DNA of 64,000 bases from Variovorax sp. 770b2 (GCF_900115685.1 NZ_FOXJ01000002.1:186001-250000); one strand, 5' to 3'; shown: positions 51,120-62,500, numbered from the stretch's first letter. The notes: generated by a model not told the origin, from the sequence alone. Translations and numbers: made by a program.

Positions 51120-51240
51120 CCCCCCGGTTTTGCACTTCGCTTCGCTACGCGTCATTCGCCAGCCCCCGAGGGGGAGGCGCGGCTCGCCCGTCCGGGCAAA
51201 GCGCGGACGTTGCCGCGCTGGCGGCCCGGCGGCGACCGCC
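51120..51240 (+). repeat. Dispersed intergenic repeat, copy at 51.1 kb
   Basis: CCCCCGGTTTTGCACTTCGC, then GCGTCATTCGCCAGCCCCCGAGGGGG and GGCTCGCCCGTCCGGGCAAAGC, read as the same layout as the other copies (C run, CACTTCG block, C-run/G-run hairpin, GGC/GCAAAGC hairpin). It is more diverged than the 20.7 and 49.2 kb copies. Confidence 0.55.
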
Positions 51241-51246
51241 TGATCC

Positions 51247-52797
51247 ATGAACGCTCCAGCCAGTCCGGCGCTGCCGGCCAAAGGGCCGCAGCCCGTCGAG
51301 ATCGCCCTGCTCGCCAGCGTGTTCGTGGTCGCAGCCTGCGGGCTTGTCTACGAACTGAGCGCGGCGGCGCTCAGCTCCTACCTGCTCGGCGATTCGGTGC
51401 TGCAGTTCAGCACCATCATCGGCACCTACCTGTTCGCGATGGGCGTGGGCTCCTGGCTCTCGCGCTATTTCGACCGCCAGCTGCCGGCGCACTTCCTTCG
51501 CATCGAGCTGCTGGTGGCGCTGATCGGCGGCGCGCTGCCGGCGATCCTGTTCCTTGCCAACGCCTATGTGCCGAGCGCCTTCCGGCTCTTGCTCTACGGT
51601 CTCGTGATGGTCGTCGGCACGCTGGTCGGGCTCGAGATCCCGCTGGTCATGCGCATCCTCAAGCGCAACATCGTGCTCAAGAACCTGGTGTCGCAGGTGC
51701 TGACCTTCGACTACCTGGGCGCGCTCGCGGTGTCGGTGGCGTTTCCGCTGATCCTCGTGCCGCAGCTGGGCATGATCCGCACCGGCCTCTTGTTCGGCTT
51801 CATGAACGCGGCGGTGGCGGTGTGGGCGCTGTGGCTGTTCCGCCATGAGCTGCGGCGCATCGGCGCGCATGCGGTGGCGTGCTTTCTCGCACTGGCCGCG
51901 CTGCTGGCCGCTTTCGTCTGGGCCGACCACATCACCACGCTGGCCGAAGACAAGTTCTATCAGGACCGCATCGTGTTCAGTGCCACCTCGCCTTACCAGC
52001 GCATCGTGGTCACGCGCGGGCAGCTCGGGCACCGCCTCTTCCTGAACGGCAACCTGCAGTTCGCCGAGCGCGACGAGTACCGCTACCACGAGGCGCTCGT
52101 GCATCCGGTGATGGCCGCGCAGGGCGCGCCGAAAAAGGTCGCCGTGCTCGGCGGCGGCGACGGCATGGCGGTGCGCGAGATCCTGAAGTACCCCTCGGTC
52201 GAATCGGTCACGCTCGTGGAGCTCGATCCGAACATGACGAAGCTCTTCACCGAGCACGAGACGCTGGCCGCGCTCAACGCGCATTCGCTGTCGTCGCCCA
52301 AGGTGAAGATCGTCAACACCGATGCCTTCCAGTGGCTGCAGCAGCCGGGCGACATGTTCGACGTGATCGTGGTTGATTTTCCCGATCCGACCAACTTCGC
52401 GATCGGCAAGCTCTACACCAACAGCTTCTATTCGCTGCTCGAGAAGCGCCTGTCGGCCAGTGGCTACGCGGTGATCCAGACCACCTCGCCGCTGGTGGCG
52501 CGCAAGAGCTACTGGACCGTGGCGACCACCATCGAGTCGGTGGGCCTGCGCGCGACGCCGTATCACGCACATGTGCCGAGCTTCGGCGAATGGGGCTACA
52601 TCATCGCGAGCCGCCGGCCCTATCGGATGCCCGATGCGCTGCCCTCGGGGCTGCGATTCCTCTCGCCGTCGACGCTGCCCCTGATGTTCGACTTTCCGCT
52701 CGACATGGCGCGCGTGCCGGCCGAGGTGAACCGCCTGTCGAATCAAACCTTGGTCACCACTTACGAGCAAGAGTGGGGCAAGGTCATGGCGCACTAG
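51247..52797 (+). CDS. Membrane-anchored spermidine-synthase-like aminopropyltransferase
   Basis: This is a 516-residue polyamine synthase homologue with an N-terminal membrane domain of about seven helices (residues 17-230, e.g. LASVFVVAACGLVYELSAAA). A C-terminal spermidine-synthase domain follows: SPYQRIVVTR, GNLQFAERDEYRYHEALVHP, VAVLGGGDGMAVREIL at about residue 300, VTLVELDP, and the catalytic-loop equivalent VVDFPDPTNFAIGKLY. It should transfer an aminopropyl group from decarboxylated SAM, but no speD is nearby, so product and acceptor are uncertain. It is in line with SPFH, DUF4178 and DUF350 genes. Confidence 0.88.
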   Translation: MNAPASPALPAKGPQPVEIALLASVFVVAACGLVYELSAAALSSYLLGDSVLQFSTIIGTYLFAMGVGSWLSRYFDRQLPAHFLRIELLVALIGGALPAILFLANAYVPSAFRLLLYGLVMVVGTLVGLEIPLVMRILKRNIVLKNLVSQVLTFDYLGALAVSVAFPLILVPQLGMIRTGLLFGFMNAAVAVWALWLFRHELRRIGAHAVACFLALAALLAAFVWADHITTLAEDKFYQDRIVFSATSPYQRIVVTRGQLGHRLFLNGNLQFAERDEYRYHEALVHPVMAAQGAPKKVAVLGGGDGMAVREILKYPSVESVTLVELDPNMTKLFTEHETLAALNAHSLSSPKVKIVNTDAFQWLQQPGDMFDVIVVDFPDPTNFAIGKLYTNSFYSLLEKRLSASGYAVIQTTSPLVARKSYWTVATTIESVGLRATPYHAHVPSFGEWGYIIASRRPYRMPDALPSGLRFLSPSTLPLMFDFPLDMARVPAEVNRLSNQTLVTTYEQEWGKVMAH

Positions 52798-52807
52798 CTT
52801 CGACACC

Positions 52808-54439
52808 ATGCAGCGGCGCGATTTCCTCGGCGTAGCGGGCGCGGCGGGCGCCCTGGCGCTGGCCGGGTGCGAGGTGCCGCCGCCCATCGAAGGCGGCTTC
52901 ACCGGCATCGACGTCGCGCGCGGCCATGCGATGCGCGACGGCACGCTCAAGAGCCAGGCGCCCGCGACCGTGAAACGCACGCGCGTGGTGATCGCCGGCG
53001 GCGGTGTCGCGGGCCTTGCGGCCGCGCGTGCGCTGCGGCTCGCGGGCATCGAGGACTTCACCCTGCTCGAACTCGAAGACACCGCCGGCGGCAACGCGCG
53101 CGGCGGCATGGTCAACGGCATTGCCTGCCCGCTGGGTGCCCACTACCTGCCGGTGCCCGGCGACGATGCACGCGAGGTGCAGGATTTGCTCGAAGAACTG
53201 GGCCTGCGCCAGCGCGTCGCGGGCCGCTGGGAATACGACGAGCGCACCCTCTGCCACAGCCCGCAGGAGCGTTTGTTCTTCCACGGCGAGTGGCAGGACG
53301 GCCTGTTGCCCGTGCACGGCGTGGGCGTCGACACGATGGCGCAGTACCGCAAGTTCGCGCAGCGCATCGACGCACTGCAGCACGCGGCGCACTTCGCCAT
53401 TCCGACGCTCAAGGTCGCGGTCACGCCCGAACTGCTGGCGCTCGATGCCATCGCCTTCTCGCGCTGGCTCGACAGCGAAGGCTTCAGCGACGTGCAGCTG
53501 CGCTGGTACCTCGATTACTGCTGCCGCGACGACTACGGCGCGGGCATCGAACAGGTCTCGGCCTGGGCCGGCATCCACTACTTCGCGAGCCGGCACGGCT
53601 TCCATGCGCCCGGCGATCCGAGCGGCAGCGCCAACGATGCGAACCCTGAGCGCGACGGCGTGCTCACCTGGCCCGAAGGCAACGGCTGGCTCACGAAGCA
53701 ACTGGCCGCGCCGCTCGGCGAGCGCCTGCGCACGGGCCAGGTCGTCACGCGCATCGCCGAGTTGCGCGGCGGCGTCGAGGTCGATGCGTGGGATACCGCG
53801 TCGAAATCGCTGGTGCGCTGGCAGGCCGAGCGTTGCATCGTCGCGTTGCCGGTGTTCATCGCCGCGCGCGTGGTCGAGAACGCGCCCGAGGTGCTGAAGC
53901 ACGCCGCCGCGCACGTGCGCTACGCGCCGTGGCTGGTGGCCAACGTGCACCTGCGCGGCCCGCTGGCCGACCGCGTCGGCGCCGCGCCCAGCTGGGACAA
54001 CGTCATCTACGGCACGCGCGGCCTCGGCTATGTCGATGCGCGCCACCAGACGCTGGACCCCACGCCACGCGGCACCGTGCTGAGCTGGTACCGCCCGCTG
54101 GGCCCGAGCAGCTACGACACCGCCGACGGCCGCAAGCTGCTGCTGGAGCGCCCGTGGACCGGCTGGCGCGACGACCTGCTCGCCGAGCTGTCGGTGCCGC
54201 ACCCGGACCTGCCTTCGCTCGCCACGCGCATCGAGATCACGCGCTACGGCCACGCCATGTCGATCCCCCGGCCCGGGCTGCTGGCCGAGATCGGCTCGCA
54301 ACGCACCGCGCCGGACGATGCGCACCGCGGCAGCGTCATCGCGGGGCGCCTGTCGTTCGCGCACGCCGACTGGTCGGGCTATTCGATCTTCGAGGAAGCG
54401 TTCACGCGCGGCCACGTCGCGGGCGCGAGCCTGGCATGA
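52808..54439 (+). CDS. FAD-dependent amine-oxidase-like protein with Tat lipoprotein signal
   Basis: The 543 residues start with a twin-arginine motif (RRDFLG at residues 3-8) and a lipobox ending LAGC (Cys 21), so the protein is probably Tat-exported folded with FAD and lipid-anchored. The FAD Rossmann motif is VVIAGGGVAGLAAARAL at about residues 59-75, followed by the E-rich strand LLELEDTAGGNARGG and the C-terminal flavin-binding end. This resembles the flavin amine oxidase family. It begins 10 bp after the aminopropyltransferase stop and overlaps the next gene, so it is in the same operon. A polyamine-related substrate is plausible but only inferred from position. Confidence 0.82.
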   Translation: MQRRDFLGVAGAAGALALAGCEVPPPIEGGFTGIDVARGHAMRDGTLKSQAPATVKRTRVVIAGGGVAGLAAARALRLAGIEDFTLLELEDTAGGNARGGMVNGIACPLGAHYLPVPGDDAREVQDLLEELGLRQRVAGRWEYDERTLCHSPQERLFFHGEWQDGLLPVHGVGVDTMAQYRKFAQRIDALQHAAHFAIPTLKVAVTPELLALDAIAFSRWLDSEGFSDVQLRWYLDYCCRDDYGAGIEQVSAWAGIHYFASRHGFHAPGDPSGSANDANPERDGVLTWPEGNGWLTKQLAAPLGERLRTGQVVTRIAELRGGVEVDAWDTASKSLVRWQAERCIVALPVFIAARVVENAPEVLKHAAAHVRYAPWLVANVHLRGPLADRVGAAPSWDNVIYGTRGLGYVDARHQTLDPTPRGTVLSWYRPLGPSSYDTADGRKLLLERPWTGWRDDLLAELSVPHPDLPSLATRIEITRYGHAMSIPRPGLLAEIGSQRTAPDDAHRGSVIAGRLSFAHADWSGYSIFEEAFTRGHVAGASLA

Positions 54440-55554
54440 AGACGCTGGTGCTCGGCGGCTACGGCAATTTCGGCGCGCGCATCTGTCGTGCGCTGGCGGC
54501 GGATGCCGGCATCGAGTTGCTGGTCGGCGGGCGCGACCTGGAGCGTGCGACGGCGTTTGCGCAATCGCTGGGCGGCAATGCGCGCGGCATTCGCGTCGAT
54601 GCGGAGGCGCCCGATCTCGCGCAGGGCCTGGGGTACCTGGGCGTCGAGCTCGTCATCCACACCGCCGGCCCGTTCCAGAACCAGGACTACCGCGTGCCGC
54701 AGGCCGTGGCCGCCGCCGGCGCGCACTACATCGACCTGGCCGATGGGCGCCGCTTCGTCTGCGACTTTCCCGCCGCGATGGACGCCGCCTTCCGCGATGC
54801 GGGGCGAACTGCCGTTGCAGGCGCCAGCACCGTGCCGGCGCTCTCGTCGGCGGTGGTCGACCATCTCGCGGCCGGCTGGCAAGGCATCCGCAGCATCGAC
54901 ATCTGCATCGCGCCTGCGCAAGGCGCGCCGCGCGGCGAGGCGACGCTCGCGGGCGTGCTCGCTTACTGCGGTGAGCCGATCCGCGTCTGGCAGGACGGTC
55001 AGTGGATCGAGCAGCCCGGCTGGGCGAATCCCGTGAAGGTGCAGTTCGCGCGCATGCGGCCACGCCGGGGTGCCTTGTGCGACATCCCCGATCTCGAACT
55101 TTTTCCGTCGCGCTATGCGGGCGTGCAGTCAGTCATGTTCCGCGCGGCGCTCGAAGTCGGTATCGCGCAGCAAGCCTTCGCCTTCATGGCGTTCATGCAT
55201 CGCGTGGGCCTGCTGCGCGCGCCGCGGAAGCTGGCGCCGCTGCTGCATTCGGCGGGTGGCGTGTTCGATGTGCTCGGCACTGCGCTGGGCGGCATGGTGG
55301 TGCGGGGCGAAGGCATCGATGCGCAGGGCGCGGTCGCGCGCCACGCCTGGCACATCGCCGCCGACGACAACCATGGCCCCGAGATTCCCTGCATGGCCGC
55401 GATCCTGCTGGCACGCCGGCTCGCGCGCGGCGATGCGCTTCCCGTCGGCGCGCACGCCTGCGCCGGGCTGCTCACGCTGCCGGAATTCGAGCCCGAGTTC
55501 GCGCGCTGGGGCATGGTGACCGACCTGATCGACGAGACCTCGCCCACCCCATGA
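54436..55554 (+). CDS. Saccharopine-dehydrogenase-like NAD(P)-binding protein
   Basis: This 372-residue cytoplasmic protein begins with a Rossmann motif (LVLGGYGNFGARICRALAAD) and has the saccharopine-dehydrogenase-type features VIHTAGPFQ, YIDLADGRRF and GASTVPALSSAVVD. The actual reaction is not predictable. The ATG overlaps the preceding stop (ATGA), and its own stop overlaps the next start. A homologous pairing with DoxX-like membrane proteins is seen here: both following genes are small membrane proteins. Confidence 0.85.
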   Translation: MKTLVLGGYGNFGARICRALAADAGIELLVGGRDLERATAFAQSLGGNARGIRVDAEAPDLAQGLGYLGVELVIHTAGPFQNQDYRVPQAVAAAGAHYIDLADGRRFVCDFPAAMDAAFRDAGRTAVAGASTVPALSSAVVDHLAAGWQGIRSIDICIAPAQGAPRGEATLAGVLAYCGEPIRVWQDGQWIEQPGWANPVKVQFARMRPRRGALCDIPDLELFPSRYAGVQSVMFRAALEVGIAQQAFAFMAFMHRVGLLRAPRKLAPLLHSAGGVFDVLGTALGGMVVRGEGIDAQGAVARHAWHIAADDNHGPEIPCMAAILLARRLARGDALPVGAHACAGLLTLPEFEPEFARWGMVTDLIDETSPTP

Positions 55555-55928
55555 CCCAGCCGGCCGACGACGATCGCCTGCTGCGCCTGAGCCTCGTGGC
55601 GGTCTGGCTGTTCACGGCCTTTGCCAGCCTCGTCGAACTGAACGGGCAGAGCCGCCAGGTGCTGGCCGATGCCGGCATCGCATCGCCGCCGTGGCTGGTG
55701 CAATTGCTGATCCTCGGTGGCGCGGCGGCCGACCTCGCCATCGGCCTGGCGCTCTGGTGGCGGCCCGGTCGCACCAGCTATCTCGCGGCCCTCGGCCTGA
55801 TGCTGCTCATGACCGCGGCGGCGACCTTTCTTCAGCCCGCCCTGTGGCTGCATCCGCTGGGCCCGCTGCTCAAGAACCTGCCCATCGCCGCACTGCTCTG
55901 GCACCTGTACCGGCGCACCAAGCCATGA
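55551..55928 (+). CDS. DoxX-like four-helix membrane protein
   Basis: The 125 residues contain four hydrophobic helices (LSLVAVWLFTAFASLVEL, LVQLLILGGAAADLAIGLAL, YLAALGLMLLMTAAATF, LLKNLPIAALLWHLY), resembling DoxX-like families. It is coupled to neighbours on both sides by ATGA overlaps, so it should be made in step with them. Its role is unknown. Confidence 0.82.
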   Translation: MTQPADDDRLLRLSLVAVWLFTAFASLVELNGQSRQVLADAGIASPPWLVQLLILGGAAADLAIGLALWWRPGRTSYLAALGLMLLMTAAATFLQPALWLHPLGPLLKNLPIAALLWHLYRRTKP

Positions 55929-56401
55929 ACACCTACCTCGTCCTCAAGTGGCTGCACATCGTCTCCAGCGTGCTGATGGTCGGCACGGGGCTGGGCTCGG
56001 CCTTCTACATGTTCTTTGCCAACCGCAGCGGCAGCGTGCCGGCGCAGGCGGTGGTGAGCCGGCTGGTGGTGCGCGCGGACTGGTGGTTCACCACGCCCAC
56101 GGTCATCCTGCAGCCAGCCACCGGTTTCGCGCTGGCGCACATGGCGGGCTGGCCGCTCTCGACGCCGTGGCTCGCGGTATCGCTGGGCCTCTTCCTGTTC
56201 GCGGGGATCTGCTGGCTGCCGGTGGTGTGGCTGCAGATCCGCATGGCCGCGATGGCCGGGCAAGCACATCGCGACGCCATGCCGCTGCCGCCGCTGTACG
56301 CGCGCTACCAACGCTATTGGGAACTGCTCGGCTACCCGGCTTTCGTGGCCATGGCCGCCGTCTTCTGGCTCATGGTGAACAAGCCCGCGCTTTCGCTTTG
56401 A
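55925..56401 (+). CDS. DUF2269 family membrane protein
   Basis: The 158 residues match the DUF2269 family of predicted integral membrane proteins: LVLKWLHIVSSVLMVGTGLG at the N-terminus with a conserved His, WWFTTPTVILQPATGFAL, and two more helices near 80-105 and 135-152. It is the last of the four genes joined by ATGA overlaps and ends 120 bp before the alpha-2-macroglobulin gene. Function unknown. Confidence 0.85.
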   Translation: MNTYLVLKWLHIVSSVLMVGTGLGSAFYMFFANRSGSVPAQAVVSRLVVRADWWFTTPTVILQPATGFALAHMAGWPLSTPWLAVSLGLFLFAGICWLPVVWLQIRMAAMAGQAHRDAMPLPPLYARYQRYWELLGYPAFVAMAAVFWLMVNKPALSL

Positions 56402-56521
56402 TTCGAGACGGGCCGGTGCGCGGGCCTGTGCGGTTTTCACGCAGACTTCACACACAGCGCCATTGCTTCACAGGCAGTCGGGAGACTGCCAGGCGCCAAC
56501 AAAAACACCGGGGGAGCTTCC

Positions 56522-59500
56522 ATGCTTCAAATCGCCAATCGAAAACTCGCGTCGCTCAGCGACGTGCTCTTCACCGGACTGGGCCGTGCGCTCGGTTTTC
56601 TGCGTCCGCTGGCACGCGGACTCATCGGTTCCTGGCGACCCCCAGGGTGGCTGCGCATCGTGGGCGCTTTTCTTCTTTTCGGGCTGCAGTGGCTGCAGCA
56701 ACGGCTGGCCTGGCTGGTCGTGCTGGCGTTGCTGGTGCTGGCCGGCTGGTTCGCCAGCCCGCATGTGCTGAAGTGGTGGCACGGCCTCACGCCCGATCGC
56801 GTCGAGCCTGTCGTTTCCACCGCGCAGATCGTGCCGCCGCCGCGCACGCAGATCGAGAACGACAAGGGACCGAACCCGGTCGTCATCAACTTCTCCGCCT
56901 CGGTCGCGCCGATCGCGCGCATCGGCCAGGAGGCGACCGGCGTCACCATCGAGCCCGCCATTGCCGGACGCTGGTCGTGGAGCAGCCAGAAGAAGCTCGA
57001 ATTCCTTCCCGCGCAGGATTGGCCGGTCGGCCAGCCCTACAAGGTGCAGCTCTCGAAGGATGCGCTCGCGCCGCACATCGAGATCGAGCAGCGCAAGTAC
57101 GAGTTCGCCTCGCCCGAATTCAGCGCGCGCATCGCGGGCGCGGAGTTCTATCAAGACCCCGTGCAGGCCAACGTGCGGCGTGCACTTTTCCAGGTGCGCT
57201 TCTCGCACCCGGTCAACACCGCCGAATTCGAAAAGCGACTGGTGCTGACCTATGACCAGGCTTGCGGCACCTCGATCTTCAGCGTGGGCAAGTGCGCGAG
57301 CGAGAAGTTCACCGTCAGCTACGACAAGCTGCGCCTCACCGCCACGCTCCAGTCCGAGCCGCTGCCCATTCCCGAGAAGACCCGCCCCGTCGTGCTGAGC
57401 CTTGCGGCCGGCGCGGTCGCACAGAAGGGCGGCCCTGGCCAGCGCAACGACATCTCGCGCGCAGTCGACATTCCCGGCCTCTTCAGCCTGGACATCTCCA
57501 GCGTCGACCCCACCATCGTCACCGGCGAGAACGGCGAGCCTGAGCACGTGATGCACGTCACCGCCTCGATGCCGGTGCACGAGCGCGAAATGGCGCGCGT
57601 GGTGCAGGCCTGGCTCTTGCCCGCCACGGAAGAAGCCAAGGGCGACCCGGAAGAAAAGTTCGACTGGTCCGCCGATCCGTCGAAGGTCACCGACGCCGTG
57701 CTGCGCCGCGCGAAGAAGATCAGCCTGCAGCCCATCGCCAGCGAGCGCGAGGTGACCGAGATGGTCAGCTTCCGCCTGCCGCAGGCCGAGGGCGGCCGCT
57801 ACCTGCTGGTGCGCGTGGCCAAGGGCCTGAAGACGCCGGGCGGCTACCAGCTCGGCGCCGCGCGGCAGGATGTGCGTTTGCTCAAGACCTTCGCGCCGGA
57901 GCTCACCATCATGAGCCAGGGCTCGCTGCTCGCGCTCTCCGGTGAACGCAAGCTGCCGATCCTGGTGCGCGACCTGCCCGGCATCCGCCTGGAAATCGGC
58001 CGCCTCCTGCCGCAGCAGCTGCAGCACCTTGTCACGCAGACCAACGGCGACTTCGCGCATCCGCAGTTCAACAGCGGCCTGCAGTCGGACAACCTCGTCG
58101 ATCGCTTCCAGAAGGAAATTCCGCTCAGCATTCCCGCCGGCAAGGCGCACTACGAAACCGTCGACTTCGCCGAGTACCTGCGCAGCGACGTGGCCGACCG
58201 CCGCGGCGTGTTCCTGCTCAAGGTGCAGGGCTTCGATCCCAAGGCCAGGAAGAAGCCCGAAGGCGATGCCACCCAGGCGCAGCCCGAAGAAGAACAGCAG
58301 GAAGAGCAACAGCAGTACGAGGGCGAAGGCAATCCCGAAAGCGGCAACCCCGAAGACCAGAAAGACCAGCGCCTGGTGTTGGTCACAGACCTTGGCATCG
58401 TCGCGAAGAAATCGCTCGACGGCACGCGCGACGTGTTCGTGCAGAGCATCGCCAACGGCCAGCCGGTCGCTGGCGCTTTGGTCGAGGTGTGGGGCCGCAA
58501 CGGCATGATCGTGGCGTCGCAATCCACCGACGCCACGGGCGCCGCCAAGCTGCCCAACCTCGCCGGCTACCAGCGGGAGAAAGCACCCGTGGTGCTGGTG
58601 GTGCGCAAGGACGGCGACCTGAGCTTCCTGCCCTTCAACCGCAGCGACCGCACGCTGGACATCTCTCGCTTCGACGTCGGCGGCCTGCGCGCGGCCGGCG
58701 TGCCGAACCAGATGACCGCCTACGTGTTCAGCGACCGCGGCATCTACCGCCCGGGCGACACCATGCACATCGCGATGATGGTCAAGGCCGGCAACTGGGC
58801 CACGTCGCTGCGCGACCTGCCGCTGGAAGCCGAGATCATCGATGCGCGCGGCCTCAGCGTGCGCCGCGAAAAGCTCAAGCTCGGCCCCGGCGGCGCGGCG
58901 GAAATCGCGCACACCACGCAGGACAGCTCGCCCACCGGCAACTACACCGTCAATCTCTACCTGCCGCGCGAATCGTCGCCGGGCAACCCCGAGGTGCAGG
59001 GCCTCCTGATCGGCAGCACCACGGTGAAGGTGCAGGAGTTCCTGCCCGACCGCACCAAGGTCGTCGCCAAGCTCAGCAGCGAAGTCGCCGAAGGCTGGGT
59101 CAAGCCGAAGGACCTGAAGGCACTCATCGATGTGCAGAACCTCTTCGGCACGCCCGCGCCCGACCGCAAGGTCGAAGGCACGCTCACGCTGAGCCCGGCC
59201 TTCCCGGTGTTCCGCGCGTTTGCCGACTACGCCTTCTTCGATCCGCAGCGCGCCGCCGAAAAGCAGGTCGACGACCTGGGCAGCACGCAGACCAGCGCCG
59301 AAGGCAAGGCCGAGTTCGACCTGCGCCTCTCGCGCTTCGATGCCGCCACCTACCAGGTGCACGTGCTCGCCAAGGCCTTCGAGCCCGAGGGCGGGCGCAG
59401 CGTCTCGGCCGAGGCCCAGACGCTGGTGAGCGACATGCCCTACCTCGTGGGCGTGAAGGTCGATGGCGACACCAGCTACGTGAGCAAGGGCGCCGCGCGC

Positions 59501-62500
59501 AACGCCACCGTGATCGCGATCGACCCGCAGGCCAGGAAGACGGCCGTGGCCGACCTGAAGATCGAGCGCGTGGAGCGCAAGGTGCTGTCGGTGCTCGTGA
59601 AGCAGGACAGCGGCCTCTACCGCTACGAGTCGCGCAAGAAGGAAATCGTGATCGACGAGAAGCCGCTGGCCATCGTCGCGGCCGGCAACACCATCGCGCT
59701 GAACACGTCCACGCCGGGCAACTTTGCCTACGTGGTGCGCAATGCCGGCGGGCTGGAGTTGAACCGCGTCGAGTACAGCGTGGCGGGCAACGCGAACGTC
59801 TCGCGCTCGCTGGACCGCAACGCCGAGCTGCAGCTCACGCTGGACCGCAAGGACTACGAGCCGGGCCAGGAGATCGAGGTGAGCATCCGCGCGCCGTATG
59901 TGGGCGCGGGCCTCATCACCATCGAGCGCGACAAGGTCTACGCCCACGCATGGTTCAAGACTGACAAGACCGCCTCGGTGCAGAAGATCACGCTGCCCAA
60001 GGACTTCGAGGGCACCGGCTACATCAACGTGCACTTCGTGCGCGACCCGGCCTCGGACGAGGTCTACATGAGCCCGCTGTCGTACGGCGTCATTCCCTTC
60101 GCCACCAGCCTGGCCAAGCGCACCGCGAACCTGCAGCTCACCAGCAGCGAACTCGTGAAGCCCGGCCAGACGGTGAAGATGAAGCTCACCAGCGACAAGC
60201 CCACGCGCGCCGTGCTGTTCGCGGTGGACGAAGGCATCCTGCAGGTGGCGCGTTACAAGACGCCCGACCCGCTCAAGCACTTCTTCCAGAAGCGCGCGCT
60301 CGAAGTGGGCACCTTGCAGACGCTCGACCTGATCCTGCCCGAGTTCAAGAAGCTCATGCAGGGCGCCGCACCCGGTGGTGACGGCGAAGGCGAACTGGGC
60401 AAGCACCTGAACCCGTTCAAGCGCAAGCGCGACAAGCCGGTGGCTTACTGGTCGGGGCTGGTCGATGTGAACGGCAGCCGCGAGTTCAGCTACACCGTGC
60501 CCGAGAGCTTCAACGGCAGCCTTCGCGTGATGGCCGTCGCGGTGAACGACGAGACCACCGCCGCCAAGAGCACCCGCACCGTGGTGCGCGGCGACATGGT
60601 GATCCTGCCGAACGCGCCGCTCGCAATGGCGCCCGGCGACACCGTCGAAGTGGGCGTGGGCCTTGCGAACAACATCGCGGGTTCGGGCAAGGAAGTGCCC
60701 ATTGCGCTCACGCTCACCGCTTCAGGCGGACTCGAAGTGGTGGGCGATGCCACGCAGACGCTCAAGGTCAACGAGCGCGGCGAAGCGAGCACCAGGTTCA
60801 ACGTGCGCGCCAAGCCGGGCGAGCAGGCGGTGCTGGGTTCCTCGGCGCTGGTGTTCACCTCGACGCACAAGACCTTCAGCGCGCGCCTGTCGACCGAGGT
60901 GAGCGTGCGGCCCGCATCGCCCTTCGTCACGCTGGTGCAGGCGGGCAGCTTCCAGCGCGCGGGCGAGTTGAGCAGCAAGGCCGACCTGTATCCGAACTTC
61001 CGCAAGAGCGAAGTGGCGGTGTCTGCCGCGCCGTGGGCCTTCGCGACCGGGCTCATGCAGTACCTGGAGGTCTATCCGCACGGCTGCACCGAGCAGATCA
61101 CCAGCCAGACCTTCCCGGCCGTGCTGCTGGCCGGGCGCCCCGAGCTGATCAAGGAAATGGCGCGCGGCCGCACGGCCGAGCAAGGCCCGTTGCCCGACGC
61201 GCGCAAGACCTTCGAGCGCTACCTCGTGCAGCTGCGCGCACGGCAGACGGCCGATGGCGGTTTCGCGTTGTGGCCCGGTGCCGACGCCAGTCCCTTCGCC
61301 ACGCTGTACGCGGTGCACCTGCTGATCGAAGCCAAGGACCACAAGCTGCCCGTGCCGCAGGACCTGCTGCAGAAGGCCAACACCTACCTGCAGGGCTGGC
61401 TCGGCAGCGGCGACACCTCGCTGGACGGCTGGCGCCAGCGCACGCAGGCCGCCTACCTGCTGACACGCCAGGGCATCATCGCGCCGGCCGCTCTGGCCAA
61501 CCTGCGCGAAGCCTGGCGCAGCAAGCAGACGCAGGGCTGGAGCGACGACCTCGGCGCCGTGTACCTGGCCGCGAGCTACCAGCTCGTGAAGCAGGAGCAG
61601 GTGGCCAACGAGCTGCTCAACCCCGTGTGGTCCGACCTGCTCGCACGCACCGAGAAGAAGCAGCGCCGCAACGTGTGGGGCGCCTACTACGACCCGCTGG
61701 TGCACGACAGCATGACGCTGCACCTGGTGGGCCGCCACTTCCCCTCGCGCCTGAAGACGCTCAAGCCCGAGGTGTGGGAAGGCATGGGCGCGATGGTGCG
61801 CGACGGCTGGTACAACAGCCTGTCGTCGGCCTCGATGCTGCTGGCGGTCGATGCCTACTTCGAAGCCGTGGCGCAGAACGTCGAGGGCAAGCTCACGGCG
61901 CAGACGGTCAACGCGCAAGGGCAGGCCGCGGCGCTCGCGCTGGGCTCGGTGAACCCGATCACGCGCGCGCCGGTTCCCATCGGCACCGCCAGGCTGAAGC
62001 TGTCGAACGACAGCGACTTCAACCTGTACTACAGCTGGGCCGAGCAGGGCTTCGAGCGCAACGTGCCCGCCACGCCGGTGAACCAGGGCCTGGAAATCTT
62101 CCACGAGGTGCTCGATGCCAAGGGCAACCCGATCACCAAGGCCAGGCTCGGCGAAGAGGTCACGGTGCGGGTGCGCGTGCGCAGCCTGGAGCGCGCGCAG
62201 CTCAACGACGTGGCGCTGGTCGACCTGTTGCCCGGCGGGCTGGAGCCGGTGCTGCAGGCCGTGGGCGACGACGATGACGCCAATGCCGATGCGCCGATCT
62301 GGAAGAAGCGCCTGGGCGGCGGTGGCTCCTGGAAGGTGCAGTACGCAGACATCCGCGAAGACCGCGTGGTGTTCTACGGCGCCGTCAACAAGGACCTGCT
62401 CGAAGTGACCTACAAGGCGCGCGCTACCAACGTGGGCGACTTCGTGGTGCCGGCCGCGTATGGCGAGGCGATGTACGACCGGCGCGTGTATTCGCGCTCG

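Noticed and set aside
56468..60406. 1,312-codon minus-strand frame opposite the alpha-2-macroglobulin (and 60722-63967)
   Set aside because: These are shadows of the macroglobulin and pbpC genes, with no recognisable domain.
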